64,000 nucleotides of DNA from Nocardiopsis ganjiahuensis DSM 45031 (GTDB lineage Bacteria; Actinomycetota; Actinomycetes; Streptosporangiales; Streptosporangiaceae). Within the stretch, counting starts at the first letter, position 1; each line of letters begins with the position of its first letter. The stretch covers positions 124,001 through 188,000 of the forward strand of contig NZ_ANBA01000020.1 of NCBI RefSeq assembly GCF_000341085.1. Direction: 5' to 3'. The position numbers and the translations under genes are program-made. Positions 52,606-60,635 of this stretch are shown piece after piece. The notes under the pieces were generated by a model that was given only the letters and a program-made list of their open reading frames with translations, did no database searches and had not been told where the DNA came from.

Positions 52606-54449
52606 CGCGGCCCGCCCCCGTCCCGGTCGGTGCCGGCCTGTTCGGTCCGCAGGACCCGCGCCGCCTCCGCCAGCCACGAGGAGACCAGCAGCAGGCACAG
52701 CCGGGCCGAGGCGCGGCTCTCCCAGGATTCGGCACACGACGAGAGCCCGCTCTCCCGGGTGGTCGGCGGCAGGCCGTCGGGGGAGGCCAGGTCCACGGCG
52801 GCCAGCGCCCGGGCGTAGGCGGGGTCCCCGACGGGCCGGGGGCGGTTCTCGCTCCACCAGGCGACGGCGGCCGGGCCTCCCGAGAGGCCGCTCAGCCAGG
52901 CGTGGACCGTGACCGGCCGGGCCTGCCCGGGGCGGACCAGACGGGCCCGGCCCAGAGCGCGCACCGCCCGCTCCCCCAGGACCTTGGGGGCCGCCCGGCC
53001 CTGCCCGGGCCCCGCGGATCCCCCGGCCCCCGGAGGCGCCCCGGCGAGGGTGCGTCCGAGAACGGTCAGGGCCTCGTCAGCGGTGCGTCCGGGGTGGGCG
53101 ACCACCTCGCGCAGCCGCCCCAGGAGGCTAGGGGTGAGCGGGGGGAGCGTGTCCGCCGAGGCCTGGGCCAGGGCGCGGGCGTGGCCGCGGACCCGGGGCG
53201 CGGCGGCGTTCCACAGCAGTTCGTCGTACAGGGCGCCCAGTTCCGGATCCCGTCCGGGGTCCAGCGGAGCGGGTTCGGGCAGGACCCGCCCGTCGGGCAG
53301 GGTGACGGTGCCCGCCCGGCGCGCGGGTACCGGTTCGGACGGCGGGGAAAGCGGTTCAGGGCGGGACGGCGGCGGGGCTGCCAGGACGAACTGGCCGTAC
53401 CCGTCCACGAGGCGCTCGCCCAGCGGGTGGGCCTCGAGGTGGCGGACGTGGCCGGTGGTCAGGTCCCGGCCCGGGCGCAGCCGCACCACCGATCCGGGCG
53501 CGGCGGCCCAGCGCTGGGCCATCGGCCCCCGGTAGGCCCGGTGGTAGGCGCCGAGCAGGACCGGTTCCACGTGGGCCGCCACCACCGCCACCGGGGTGCT
53601 GGGCAGCCGCCGGGCCAGGAGTTCGCGGACCGCCGGTACCAGGGCGTGCGGGCGTTCCTGCCCCTGCGCGCCCACCAGCAGCGCCGGGGAGAGCAGGAGC
53701 AGGTCGATCTCCTGCCCCGCGCGCCGGGACCGGTCCGCACGCGGCCGCTCCACCCGGTCCGGGGACAGCAGCCGGTCCGGGTGGACCGGTTCCACCACCA
53801 CCCCGCCGTGGGCCCGGGTCCCCCCGGAGCCGAGGGTGAGTGTGCCCTCGGCGGCGCCCAGGACGGCGACGATCCGCTCGGCGAGCTCGCGGAGGAAGGC
53901 CTGGTCGGGCCCGCGCAGCTGCCAGCGGGCCTCGAAGACCTGGCCCGGGTCCAGGCTCGTGGTGAAGAAGGGGACGCCCTGCCCGGGTTCCCCCGTCCGG
54001 GAGCGTCCGAGGTAGCGCTCGGCGGTGGTGCGGACGGCGGCGCGCAGCGACCGGTCCGGGGTGAGCGGGTCCCGGACCGCCCGGTAGGGCACGCCCGGCC
54101 GGTCGGCGCCCTCGGCGAACACGTCGACGAGGGTGTCACCGTCCTTGCCCGGGGTGTACAGGTGGGCGGGCGGCGGATGGGCGACCACCTGCACCCCGTC
54201 CCGGGCGTGCTGTTCCAGCCGGGGGTGGGCCGGGGCGAAGCGGACCTGTTCGCCCCGCGCCACCCACTCGGTGAGCTCGTCCTCCAGGCCGGCCCGTCGG
54301 AGCGCCGCCGCGAGCATGCCGCGCTGGGCGCGCCCGCTGAGCGTGGTCTCGGAGTCGACCCGCAGGGGATCGAAGGAGGTGCGCACGGCCAGGGAGTCGG
54401 AGAGCACGTACCGCAGGGGGAGGTAGGCGCTGACCGGTTCGGGGGTCAT
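52602..54449 (-). CDS. csx10: Type III-D RAMP protein Csx10-like (Cas5 role)
   Basis: A 615-residue protein. The opening YLPLRYVLSDSLAVRTSFD, VDSETTLSGRAQRGMLAAALRRAG and the later LTLGSGGTRAHGGVVVEP and AAPGSVVRLRPG match the Csx10 pattern. Csx10 is the Cas5-like subunit that holds the crRNA 5' handle in subtype III-D complexes. It overlaps the genes on both sides by four bases. The last 200 residues, which look helical and follow a Pro/Gly-rich linker, could include a small-subunit (Cas11-like) role; this is speculation. Confidence 0.72.
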   Translation of the reverse strand: MTPEPVSAYLPLRYVLSDSLAVRTSFDPLRVDSETTLSGRAQRGMLAAALRRAGLEDELTEWVARGEQVRFAPAHPRLEQHARDGVQVVAHPPPAHLYTPGKDGDTLVDVFAEGADRPGVPYRAVRDPLTPDRSLRAAVRTTAERYLGRSRTGEPGQGVPFFTTSLDPGQVFEARWQLRGPDQAFLRELAERIVAVLGAAEGTLTLGSGGTRAHGGVVVEPVHPDRLLSPDRVERPRADRSRRAGQEIDLLLLSPALLVGAQGQERPHALVPAVRELLARRLPSTPVAVVAAHVEPVLLGAYHRAYRGPMAQRWAAAPGSVVRLRPGRDLTTGHVRHLEAHPLGERLVDGYGQFVLAAPPPSRPEPLSPPSEPVPARRAGTVTLPDGRVLPEPAPLDPGRDPELGALYDELLWNAAAPRVRGHARALAQASADTLPPLTPSLLGRLREVVAHPGRTADEALTVLGRTLAGAPPGAGGSAGPGQGRAAPKVLGERAVRALGRARLVRPGQARPVTVHAWLSGLSGGPAAVAWWSENRPRPVGDPAYARALAAVDLASPDGLPPTTRESGLSSCAESWESRASARLCLLLVSSWLAEAARVLRTEQAGTDRDGGGPR

Positions 54450-55171
54450 GGCCGGGCCTCACCCCGCCCGGAAGGGCCCTGCCCGCCGGGTGTGTGCCCG
54501 CGCTCCCGTTCGGAACCGCGGGCGGCGGGCGCGGCCAGGGCCAGGGTGGTGGCCCCGGGGTCCGGGTCGTCGGGACGGGCCAGGCGCACGTCCACCCGGC
54601 CCCGCCCTCTGCCGGCCTTCAGCCCGATCCGGTCGGTGGCCAGGCAGGCCCGTGCCAGGCACCGCCAGTGCTCCTCCTCCGGAGGGACCGACCAGGTCAG
54701 CGACGCCGTCAGGACCAGCCCGGGCAGGAGCACCCGGTTGGTCCGCAGACGGCCGGGCTCGGGCGCCCCGTGCGGGCCGATCTCGACCCCCGACTCCAAG
54801 GTGGTGTGGGCGTCGGTGACGGCCCGGCGCAGGGTCGAGCGCGTGGGTTCGGCGCGGCCGGCCAGCGCGTGGGCGACGGCGGCGCGCACGCCTTCGCCGG
54901 GGACCGCGTGCCCCACCCGAAGGATCCGGTCGTCCCCGTGGGAGCGGCCCTGCCCGAACACCCGGTCCACCGCCTCGGCAAGGTCCGGCGCCACCACCAG
55001 GGCGCTGACCGCCCCGGCGCGCAGCCGGGCCGCGAGCCGGTGCCGGGGCAGTCGGGGCAGCCCGTGCCCGTCGGTGACCACGTCGGTGTCGGCGCCTGTG
55101 CCGTCCGCGCTGGCGCCGACGAACAGCGCCGGGGAGGCCAGGCTCACCAGGATCCGGTCCGGGGCGCTCAT
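54446..55171 (-). CDS. RAMP (Cas7-like) protein of the type III-D locus
   Basis: A 241-residue single RAMP protein, the shortest of the set. It has the ferredoxin-like N-terminus RILVSLASPALFVGASADG and the glycine-rich loop RIGLKAGRGRGRVDVRLARP at 181-200. Expected to be a backbone subunit of the effector. ATG overlaps the cas10 stop as ATGA, and its own end overlaps csx10, so cas10 through TIGR03986 is one tightly coupled six-gene operon. Confidence 0.78.
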   Translation of the reverse strand: MSAPDRILVSLASPALFVGASADGTGADTDVVTDGHGLPRLPRHRLAARLRAGAVSALVVAPDLAEAVDRVFGQGRSHGDDRILRVGHAVPGEGVRAAVAHALAGRAEPTRSTLRRAVTDAHTTLESGVEIGPHGAPEPGRLRTNRVLLPGLVLTASLTWSVPPEEEHWRCLARACLATDRIGLKAGRGRGRVDVRLARPDDPDPGATTLALAAPAARGSERERGHTPGGQGPSGRGEARP

Positions 55172-57111
55172 CCCGCCCCACCCCCGAAGGGCCGGGCTCC
55201 GTCGAAGCCCCCGGACCCCCTGGAGCCCCCGGCTCCCTGGAAGGGCGCCGGCACGGGTGCGGGGAGCCGCGGGTCGAGCGCTTCGGACAGCCCGGGGTCC
55301 AGGTACAGGTCCATCACCCCGACCGCGTCGAGCAGCTCGCCGGGCGTCCATCCCTCGGGCAGTGCCACGGGGCGCCCGGTCACGTGGGCGCGGCGGGACA
55401 GTTCGGCGCCGGGGTCCGCGCCGGACTCCAGCAGCGGGACCAGCGTCGAGACCAGCCAGCCCCGGTGCCGGGTGTCCCCGTCCGCGCCCAGACCGCCGCG
55501 TACGGACAGGTAGCGGTCCAGGAACCGGGCGAACGCGGTCCCCGTCATCGGCAGGGCGGTACGCGGACGCTCGGCCCGGAGCGCGAGTCCGACACGGCTC
55601 AGCACCCGGTCCACCCCGTCGAAGCGGGTCGTCCAGGCGACGGTGTGCTCCTGGGCCGCGGCCGGGTCGGCGGCGGCCGCGGCCAGCCGCCGCTCCTTGG
55701 CCAGCCGGCACATGGCCTCGCAGAGGTCGTAACCGAGCGAGAGCGGGGCACCCACCGGCTGCACCGCGATCCCCACCCCGACGGTGGGCACGGCGGTGGA
55801 GTGGCTCCGCCCGTCGGCCGCGACCACGGTGCGGCCCCATGCGGCCCGGTTCGCGGTCGCGCCGCCGCCGTTCTCCTCGGCGAGGGCGCGGTGCAGGGCC
55901 ACCCTGGGGTCCTCGGGGTCCCCGATCAGCTCCGGATCGGCGTCCAGCCACTCCAGCGCGTACCGCACCATGCTCAGCGCCAGCCGGGCGTCGCACAGCA
56001 CGGTGAGGTCGTCCCCGGCCACCACGATCGGCCGCACCGGGAGCCGGATCGGGCCCGGCGGTTCGTGGTCCAGGGTGAGGGTCCCGCCTCCACCGACGGC
56101 CGGGACGACGGGCCGCCGCCCCGGCTCCACCCGGACCGCGGCGGCCACCGCGCGCACCAGGGCCCGTGCCAGGCCCTCCGTGAGCCCGGCGATCCGCGTG
56201 GACAGAGCCCGCTGGGCCAGGGCTCCGGAGCCGGGCACGTCCGGGTCCCCGGCCCGTTCCCGGTACTCGCCCAGGATCGCGCCCAGGCCGTTGACGTCCA
56301 CGTGCACCACCGCGACCCGGCTCACGTCGCCGTGGTCACGGCCGAGCCGGTCCACCTCCATCGGCAGGGCCAGTTCGTGGACCTCCGCGGTGTCCGTGTC
56401 CGACATCACGGAGACAGCCGCGCCGGCCAGCCACGCGTCGCTGTGCGCGCGGTGCCAGCGGCGGCCGACCCCCCGGGCCCGGGCGACGTCGGCCGCCACC
56501 CGCTCGTGCACCCGTTCACGGGTCCGGGTGTGCTCGCCCAGGGGCCTGCTGCTGTCCACGGACTCGGCCGGGGCGCCGCTGACCGAGCACACGGCCGTGA
56601 TCCCGTACCCGTGCGCGGGGGTGTGCAGGGCGGACATGTGGCGGCGGGCGCGGCGCAGGCGGACCGGCAGTTCGGCCAGGGCCGTGTCCAGGTCGGGCAG
56701 GGACGGCTCCCCCGCGGCGGATTCGGCTCGGGGACCGTAGGGGAGGAACGCGACCACCGGGGTGAGGCCCCCGGCGCGGTCCCGCAGCCTTCGCGTGTAG
56801 CGCCCGGTGAAGTCCCGGGCCGCTGCGGGATCCGGCAGGACGACGGTCAGAGCGCCGCCCGCGTCCCGCAGGACCAGGCAGTCGTCGGGCACCAGGTCGG
56901 CGATCCCGTGCACGGGGTCGGAGGTGTCGGTGAGTTCGGCGACCAGGGCGGCCCGGCCCACGGCGTCCAGGATGCGCCGCCCGCTGTACACGTAGGCCTG
57001 GATCCCGCGCAGATCGACGCCGACGAGCACCCCGCTGTCCGGTGGGGCGTCGGGGGTGCGGGTTCGGGTGGGAAGGGCTCGGGCCGATCGGTGCTCGGGG
57101 GCCTGGGTCAC
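55168..57111 (-). CDS. cas10: HD-less Cas10 (type III-D large subunit)
   Basis: A 647-residue Cas10-like protein. It lacks the N-terminal HD nuclease: the first Palm domain starts at once with GVLVGVDLRGIQAYVYSG at about 27-44. The second Palm domain has VVHVDVNGLGAIL at about 268-280 (D272, DxN position) and VVAGDDLTVLCDA at 363-375, where the usual GGDD is AGDD. Both metal-binding aspartates are present, so cyclic oligoadenylate synthesis is likely retained, while target ssDNA cleavage by HD is not expected. I see no Cys4 zinc finger between the Palm domains. GTG with GAGGAG nine bases upstream. It heads the operon. Confidence 0.85.
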   Translation of the reverse strand: MTQAPEHRSARALPTRTRTPDAPPDSGVLVGVDLRGIQAYVYSGRRILDAVGRAALVAELTDTSDPVHGIADLVPDDCLVLRDAGGALTVVLPDPAAARDFTGRYTRRLRDRAGGLTPVVAFLPYGPRAESAAGEPSLPDLDTALAELPVRLRRARRHMSALHTPAHGYGITAVCSVSGAPAESVDSSRPLGEHTRTRERVHERVAADVARARGVGRRWHRAHSDAWLAGAAVSVMSDTDTAEVHELALPMEVDRLGRDHGDVSRVAVVHVDVNGLGAILGEYRERAGDPDVPGSGALAQRALSTRIAGLTEGLARALVRAVAAAVRVEPGRRPVVPAVGGGGTLTLDHEPPGPIRLPVRPIVVAGDDLTVLCDARLALSMVRYALEWLDADPELIGDPEDPRVALHRALAEENGGGATANRAAWGRTVVAADGRSHSTAVPTVGVGIAVQPVGAPLSLGYDLCEAMCRLAKERRLAAAAADPAAAQEHTVAWTTRFDGVDRVLSRVGLALRAERPRTALPMTGTAFARFLDRYLSVRGGLGADGDTRHRGWLVSTLVPLLESGADPGAELSRRAHVTGRPVALPEGWTPGELLDAVGVMDLYLDPGLSEALDPRLPAPVPAPFQGAGGSRGSGGFDGARPFGGGAG

Positions 57112-57185
57112 CGCGGCGGACTCCTCGTGGCCTGGGGACGGCGGGAACGGCGCGGGACGCCGGACGGGAACGACCGGCCCGCTGA

Positions 57186-57199
57186 CCTCTCTCGGACGG
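57186..57199 (-). promoter_or_regulatory. Type III-system motif, copy 2 (upstream of cas10)
   Basis: On the minus strand CCGTCCGAGAGAGG, 75-88 bases before the cas10 GTG. It differs from the TGTCCGAGAGAG form at its second base, and a GGTATCGG sequence lies further upstream that could be a -10. Confidence 0.55.
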
Positions 57200-57302
57200 T
57201 GGTGCCGTCAGCACCACCGATACCAGGCACCACAGCCCCACGCCACCCCGTTGGCCCCTTCCGGTCACCCGCGCATCTGTTTCCGTGAGGTACATCCGGT
57301 GT

Positions 57303-57316
57303 TTGTCCGAGAGAGC
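57303..57316 (+). promoter_or_regulatory. Type III-system motif, copy 3 (upstream of the 62-aa gene)
   Basis: TTGTCCGAGAGAGC on the plus strand, 44-57 bases before the ATG. It is the only copy on the plus strand and faces the only plus-strand gene of the locus. GGTACAT lies 8-14 bases upstream. Confidence 0.55.
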
Positions 57317-57359
57317 TCAGTGCACGGACCGTCCCTGTCCAGAGCAAGGAAAGGCCCCC

Positions 57360-57548
57360 ATGGCGACCCCGCACCGACACGACCGGCTCTCCCGTTCCGA
57401 ACGCGAACGCCCCTCCGCCAGCAAACGGACCGGGCCCGCCCTGACCCCGGAGGACCTCGTCCCGCACCTGCTCGGTCTGGCCCGGTCCCTGCGGGAGGGC
57501 GACGGAAGGACGCCTCCCGCCCCCACTCCCTACGGGAGCGGCGCCTGA
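57360..57548 (+). CDS. Small 62-aa protein embedded in the type III-D locus
   Basis: A 62-residue ORF with AAGGAAAGG six bases before its ATG. The N-terminal half is highly charged and His/Arg/Ser-rich (HRHDRLSRSERERPSASKR), followed by a likely amphipathic helix (TPEDLVPHLLGLARSLRE) and a Pro-rich tail. No family recognised. It is supported by the good ribosome binding site, by its own copy of the locus motif in the right orientation, and by a terminator-like hairpin directly after its stop. It could be a regulator, an anti-silencer or a small effector; sequence alone does not say. Confidence 0.55.
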   Translation: MATPHRHDRLSRSERERPSASKRTGPALTPEDLVPHLLGLARSLREGDGRTPPAPTPYGSGA

Positions 57549-57550
57549 GT

Positions 57551-57578
57551 CCTGCCCCGAGCAACCGTCCGGGGCAGG
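57551..57578 (+). terminator. Terminator after the 62-aa gene
   Basis: A 9-bp stem, CCTGCCCCG with CGGGGCAGG, and a 10-base loop, starting two bases after the stop codon. Confidence 0.6.
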
Positions 57579-57612
57579 TCTGGGAACAGAAGCAGGGATC
57601 AGGGAAAGAGAG

Positions 57613-57644
57613 CGGCTCCCACCCCGTCCACCGGGTGGGAGCCG
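57613..57644. terminator. Second hairpin between the 62-aa gene and cas6
   Basis: A perfect 12-bp stem, CGGCTCCCACCC with GGGTGGGAGCCG, and an 8-base loop. It can serve either strand. Confidence 0.65.
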
Positions 57645-57678
57645 TGAAGGGCGGCCTCGCGGCCGCCGGGGTGGGGCA

Positions 57679-57713
57679 CCGGTCCCCGCCCGCCGTCCTC
57701 GGGCGGGAACCGG
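57679..57713 (-). terminator. Terminator after cas6
   Basis: A 14-position stem with a single mismatch, CCGGTCCCCGCCCG with CGGGCGGGAACCGG, and a 7-base loop, about a dozen bases beyond the cas6 stop. Confidence 0.65.
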
Positions 57714-57724
57714 CGGTCTGTGGG

Positions 57725-58669
57725 TCAGTCGAACAACGTGCCCCCGAACTCCTCGGCCTCGGCCACCGCGTGCGCCCGGGTGCCGACCGTGCGGGGCGGG
57801 TTGCGCCGGACGCGGTGCGCGGTCCGCCCCGGACGCGGAGCGGGGACCTCTTCTGCGGACCGCCGGTGGGTGACCGTGTCCACGCGCACGGAACCGAAGC
57901 CCTGCGCGGTGTACTTGCCGACCCCGGCCAGTTCCAGGAGTTGCAGCAGGGCGGCGAAGGTGTCGGGGCTCCGGTGTCCGCCGAGCGTCTCCAGGCGCAG
58001 CCCGCCGCGCCAGCCGAGCACCGTACGGCTCTCCGCGTGGTGGTGTTCGGCCAGCCGCACCTCCTGCCCGGGCAGTGCCGAGCGCCTGACCTGGGCCAGC
58101 CCGGTGAGGGCCTCCTCCAACCAGGGGGCGGCCAGGGCCGGCGGCGCGAATCGGGCCACGGCACCCACCGCACCGCTGCCGCCGACGATCCCGCCGCCGG
58201 AGCGGTGCACGGCGCCGAAGAGGCGCCGGGGGCTGGGCCAGATGTGCGGGATGCGTTCACCGGTGGTGTCCCGCGTGGTCATCACCACGGGTGTCCAGGT
58301 GCGCACGTCGGCGGCGCGCACGGCGACCGGGCCGCGCTCGGCGGTGAGCATCTCGGTGTAGGGGGTGTCGAAGGTCCGGGTCACCGAGAGGGGTTCGAGC
58401 ACGTGGTCGCCGACGCGCTGGGCGACACCGACCAGCTCCCCCGGGTCCAGGGGCGCCGGGTTCTCGTCGTCCAACCAGGTGAGCGTCCAGTGGTGGAGCC
58501 GGTCGCCCAGGGGGCGGGGCCACCCGTTCATCGCCCAGCGTTTGGGCGCGGCGTGCTCGGAGGCAGGGTGGGGCCACCAGCGGTTGAGCAGCCCGTGGCA
58601 GTCCTCCGGCCGGATCGGTCGCGCCGTGTCCGCCCGGTCCCGCAGGACCAGGGTCCACCGTCTGGGCAC
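57725..58669 (-). CDS. cas6: Cas6-like crRNA-processing endoribonuclease
   Basis: A 314-residue RAMP protein. The C-terminal GVGKYTAQGFGSVRVDT is the glycine-rich loop and final strand typical of Cas6 (PF10040 type), and HIWPSPRRLFGAVHRS resembles the family's central region. Cas6 cuts the CRISPR precursor transcript within the repeats. The GTG start has AGGGG nearby; an out-of-frame ATG seven bases upstream is not used. It is transcribed separately from the cas10 operon, with two tandem copies of the locus motif upstream. The catalytic residue is not evident. No CRISPR array accompanies it here. Confidence 0.75.
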   Translation of the reverse strand: MPRRWTLVLRDRADTARPIRPEDCHGLLNRWWPHPASEHAAPKRWAMNGWPRPLGDRLHHWTLTWLDDENPAPLDPGELVGVAQRVGDHVLEPLSVTRTFDTPYTEMLTAERGPVAVRAADVRTWTPVVMTTRDTTGERIPHIWPSPRRLFGAVHRSGGGIVGGSGAVGAVARFAPPALAAPWLEEALTGLAQVRRSALPGQEVRLAEHHHAESRTVLGWRGGLRLETLGGHRSPDTFAALLQLLELAGVGKYTAQGFGSVRVDTVTHRRSAEEVPAPRPGRTAHRVRRNPPRTVGTRAHAVAEAEEFGGTLFD

Positions 58670-58683
58670 CGGACATCACCCCT

Positions 58684-58717
58684 TCACGTGATCGTGACGG
58701 CGGTGGGCCACCGCCGT
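58684..58717. promoter_or_regulatory. Two palindromes just upstream of cas6
   Basis: TCACG-TGAT-CGTGA at 58684-58697 is followed directly by a perfect 10-bp inverted repeat, ACGGCGGTGG-G-CCACCGCCGT, at 58697-58717. They lie in the cas6 leader between the motif copies and the start codon, and could be operators or a structured 5' leader. Confidence 0.45.
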
Positions 58718-58736
58718 GCTCGGTTCGCCGGGGACT

Positions 58737-58781
58737 CCTCTCGGACAGTCCCGCACTGGAGTCCCTCTCGGACAGTCCCGC
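58737..58781 (-). repeat. Type III-system motif, copies 4 and 5 (tandem, upstream of cas6)
   Basis: Two identical 18-bp direct repeats, minus-strand GCGGGACTGTCCGAGAGG, with a period of 27 bases, lying 68-112 bases upstream of the cas6 GTG. Both contain the TGTCCGAGAG core found upstream of the NLTPH gene and the 62-aa gene; the cas10 copy differs at the first base. A unit of 18 bases with only two copies is too short to be a CRISPR array. Confidence 0.6.
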
Positions 58782-58842
58782 CCACCCGTACCCTCCGGGG
58801 CTCCGGTTCCCAGGCTCCCCGGCTCTCGTGCGTCCCCGTTGT

Positions 58843-59385
58843 TCAGGAGCCCTCCGCCAGCTCCAGCAGGCGCAGGACCGTGCGCCAGTTGCGGGCGGTG
58901 ACCTCCCCCGGGCAGTGCCGTCCGACCACGGCGGGCAGCTTCGCCCCGCGCACACCGCGCTCGTGGTGGGTGAACACCTCCGTGGGGGTGACGGCGATGC
59001 GCTCGCCGGGGTGGGTGGCCGGGTCGATCGCGGACAGCGCGGCCGTGTCCACGGGCTCGGAGCAGAACAGCACCGTGAACACCGACGGGTCGGCCACGGG
59101 CAGGGGGTTGGCCGCCACCACGGCGCGGAGCTGGTCCAGGGTGCGCACCATCACGGGCACATCGAACCCGAACCGGTCGCGGACCGCCCCGCGGACGAGC
59201 GCGCCCACGGCCTCAGGGTCGCCCTCCTCCGAGGTGAGGACGGCGTTCCCGCTCTGGATGTAGGTGGCCACGTCGGTGTGGCCGAGTTCGGACAGCGCGG
59301 CCCGCAGTTCGGCCATGGGCAGTTTCCGGTGCCCGCCGACGTTGACCCCGCGCAGCAGCACGATGTGTCTGGTCATACCGGCCAT
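58843..59385 (-). CDS. DUF1697 family protein
   Basis: A 180-residue protein with the DUF1697 hallmarks HIVLLRGVNVGGHRKLPMAELRAALSELG, DVATYIQSGNAVL and the C-terminal TARNWRTVLRLLELA. The biochemical function of the family is unknown. A second ATG three codons in (MTRHIVLL) is an equally good start and matches the usual family N-terminus. Unrelated to the neighbouring CRISPR genes as far as sequence shows. Confidence 0.85.
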   Translation of the reverse strand: MAGMTRHIVLLRGVNVGGHRKLPMAELRAALSELGHTDVATYIQSGNAVLTSEEGDPEAVGALVRGAVRDRFGFDVPVMVRTLDQLRAVVAANPLPVADPSVFTVLFCSEPVDTAALSAIDPATHPGERIAVTPTEVFTHHERGVRGAKLPAVVGRHCPGEVTARNWRTVLRLLELAEGS

Positions 59386-59483
59386 GGTGCCCGAGACCCA
59401 TGACAGTCGGTCGCTTGTCCCTCCTCGGGTTCAGGGACACAATGACTTGCCAGCACTCACCCCAGTCGAAGCGGAGGGGACGC

Positions 59484-60635
59484 ATGCCCCGTCTGAGCCA
59501 CACCCTCGACCTGTCACCCCTGGACAGGGAGGACCTGCGCCGGTCGGTCGAGGGCATCCACCGGGTCCTGCGCAGCTGCCGCTTCGACGAGGACGGCTAC
59601 CTGCTCGCCCTGGCCGAGGAGGAGGTGGAGCGTCTGGACCGCCGGGCCGTGGAGCTCGGCGTGGTCGACGCCGAGCTCCACCGCGAGCGGAGCGAACGGG
59701 CCGAGGCGGAGGAGCGGGAGCGGAAGGCGGAGTGGGAGCGGACGCTGGCCGATCTGCAACGGGACACGGACGAGCTGAACCGGACCATCGCCGAGCTGAA
59801 CGAGGAGCTCGGCCTGCCGCCCGAAAAGGAGGAGAAGGCCGCGGACGAACCGGAGCCCGAGGAGGAGGCCGAGCCGCGCACGCAGCTGCGCCTGCTCTCC
59901 GGTGCCCACCTGGCCCCCGGCAGCCACTACCTGCTCAACGAGCTGGACCTGGACGAGCACCCCCTCATCGCCGAGGAATACGACGGGTGGCTGGGCACCG
60001 ACATCACCGTCGGCTCCTGGAGCGAGGCGGGCGTGTGCGCACTCGACTTCGCCATGCGTGACGTCCCCGACCAGCGAGCCGACGGCGGCGCCGAGGGCGG
60101 TCCACCGCCGCCGTCGACCTCGGGACGCCTCGAGCACGACCGCGGCGCCGAGGTCCTCACCCTCACCGCCACCCTGCGCTTCCCCGCGTCGAGCGCGTTC
60201 GTCCGGTGGGGTTCGCGCCTGCTCACGGTGGGCGTCACCGCCCGGGTGGACCTGCCCGGGTGGTACGCGTCGCTAAACGGGGCGGACGTGCCGGCCCCGG
60301 TCCGGCTCGAGGTGGAGCACCCGCTGGCCAGGGCCCTGGCCGAGGTCCGCCCGGAGCTCGGCGCCCAGCGCCGCTGGTCGGTCGACGGCACCCTGGACGT
60401 GCGCGGCAAGGGTCTGTCCCGCCCGATCGTGGCGGTCGCCGCCTGGGCGCTGCGGCGGTCCCTGCACCGCTCCGAGGACTGGTCCTTCCAGGAGCAGGTC
60501 GCACAGGTCGAGAGCGCGTGGGAGGAGGCCGCCCGCGGACTGCACGCGTTGCCGGCCCTGCTCGACGAGGTGGCCGAGTCGCTGGAACGGGCGGGCGGGA
60601 CCGGGGTCAGTCGCGGTCGGCACCCCAACCGGTGA
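59484..60635 (+). CDS. Coiled-coil protein, function unknown
   Basis: A 383-residue protein. Residues about 15-50 resemble a structured N-terminus (LSPLDREDLRRSVEGIHRVLRSCRF). Residues about 60-125 form a strong coiled coil rich in Glu and Arg, followed by an acidic linker (PEKEEKAADEPEPEEEAEP). The remaining 240 residues look like a beta-rich domain (LTLTATLRFPASSAFVRW) and a terminal helix. GGAGGGG precedes the ATG. No known family. It overlaps the convergent symporter gene by 29 bases. Confidence 0.65.
   Translation: MPRLSHTLDLSPLDREDLRRSVEGIHRVLRSCRFDEDGYLLALAEEEVERLDRRAVELGVVDAELHRERSERAEAEERERKAEWERTLADLQRDTDELNRTIAELNEELGLPPEKEEKAADEPEPEEEAEPRTQLRLLSGAHLAPGSHYLLNELDLDEHPLIAEEYDGWLGTDITVGSWSEAGVCALDFAMRDVPDQRADGGAEGGPPPPSTSGRLEHDRGAEVLTLTATLRFPASSAFVRWGSRLLTVGVTARVDLPGWYASLNGADVPAPVRLEVEHPLARALAEVRPELGAQRRWSVDGTLDVRGKGLSRPIVAVAAWALRRSLHRSEDWSFQEQVAQVESAWEEAARGLHALPALLDEVAESLERAGGTGVSRGRHPNR

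Larger units (their letters stand above)
57112..57359. other. Divergent regulatory region between cas10 and the 62-aa gene
   Basis: About 250 bases carrying two copies of the shared GTCCGAGAG motif, one per direction, and a hairpin-like GGTGGTGC-CGTCA-GCACCACC at 57199-57219. It should hold the promoters of the cas10 operon and of the small gene. Confidence 0.5.

Noticed and set aside
57112..57724. CRISPR array or extra cas gene between cas10 and cas6
   Set aside because: I looked for regular direct repeats of 25-40 bp and saw only the 62-aa ORF, three hairpins and the single motif copies.
58737..58781. Tandem repeat upstream of cas6 read as a CRISPR array
   Set aside because: Only two 18-bp copies with a 9-base gap, the wrong size for repeats and spacers, and the core recurs singly upstream of other genes in the system.
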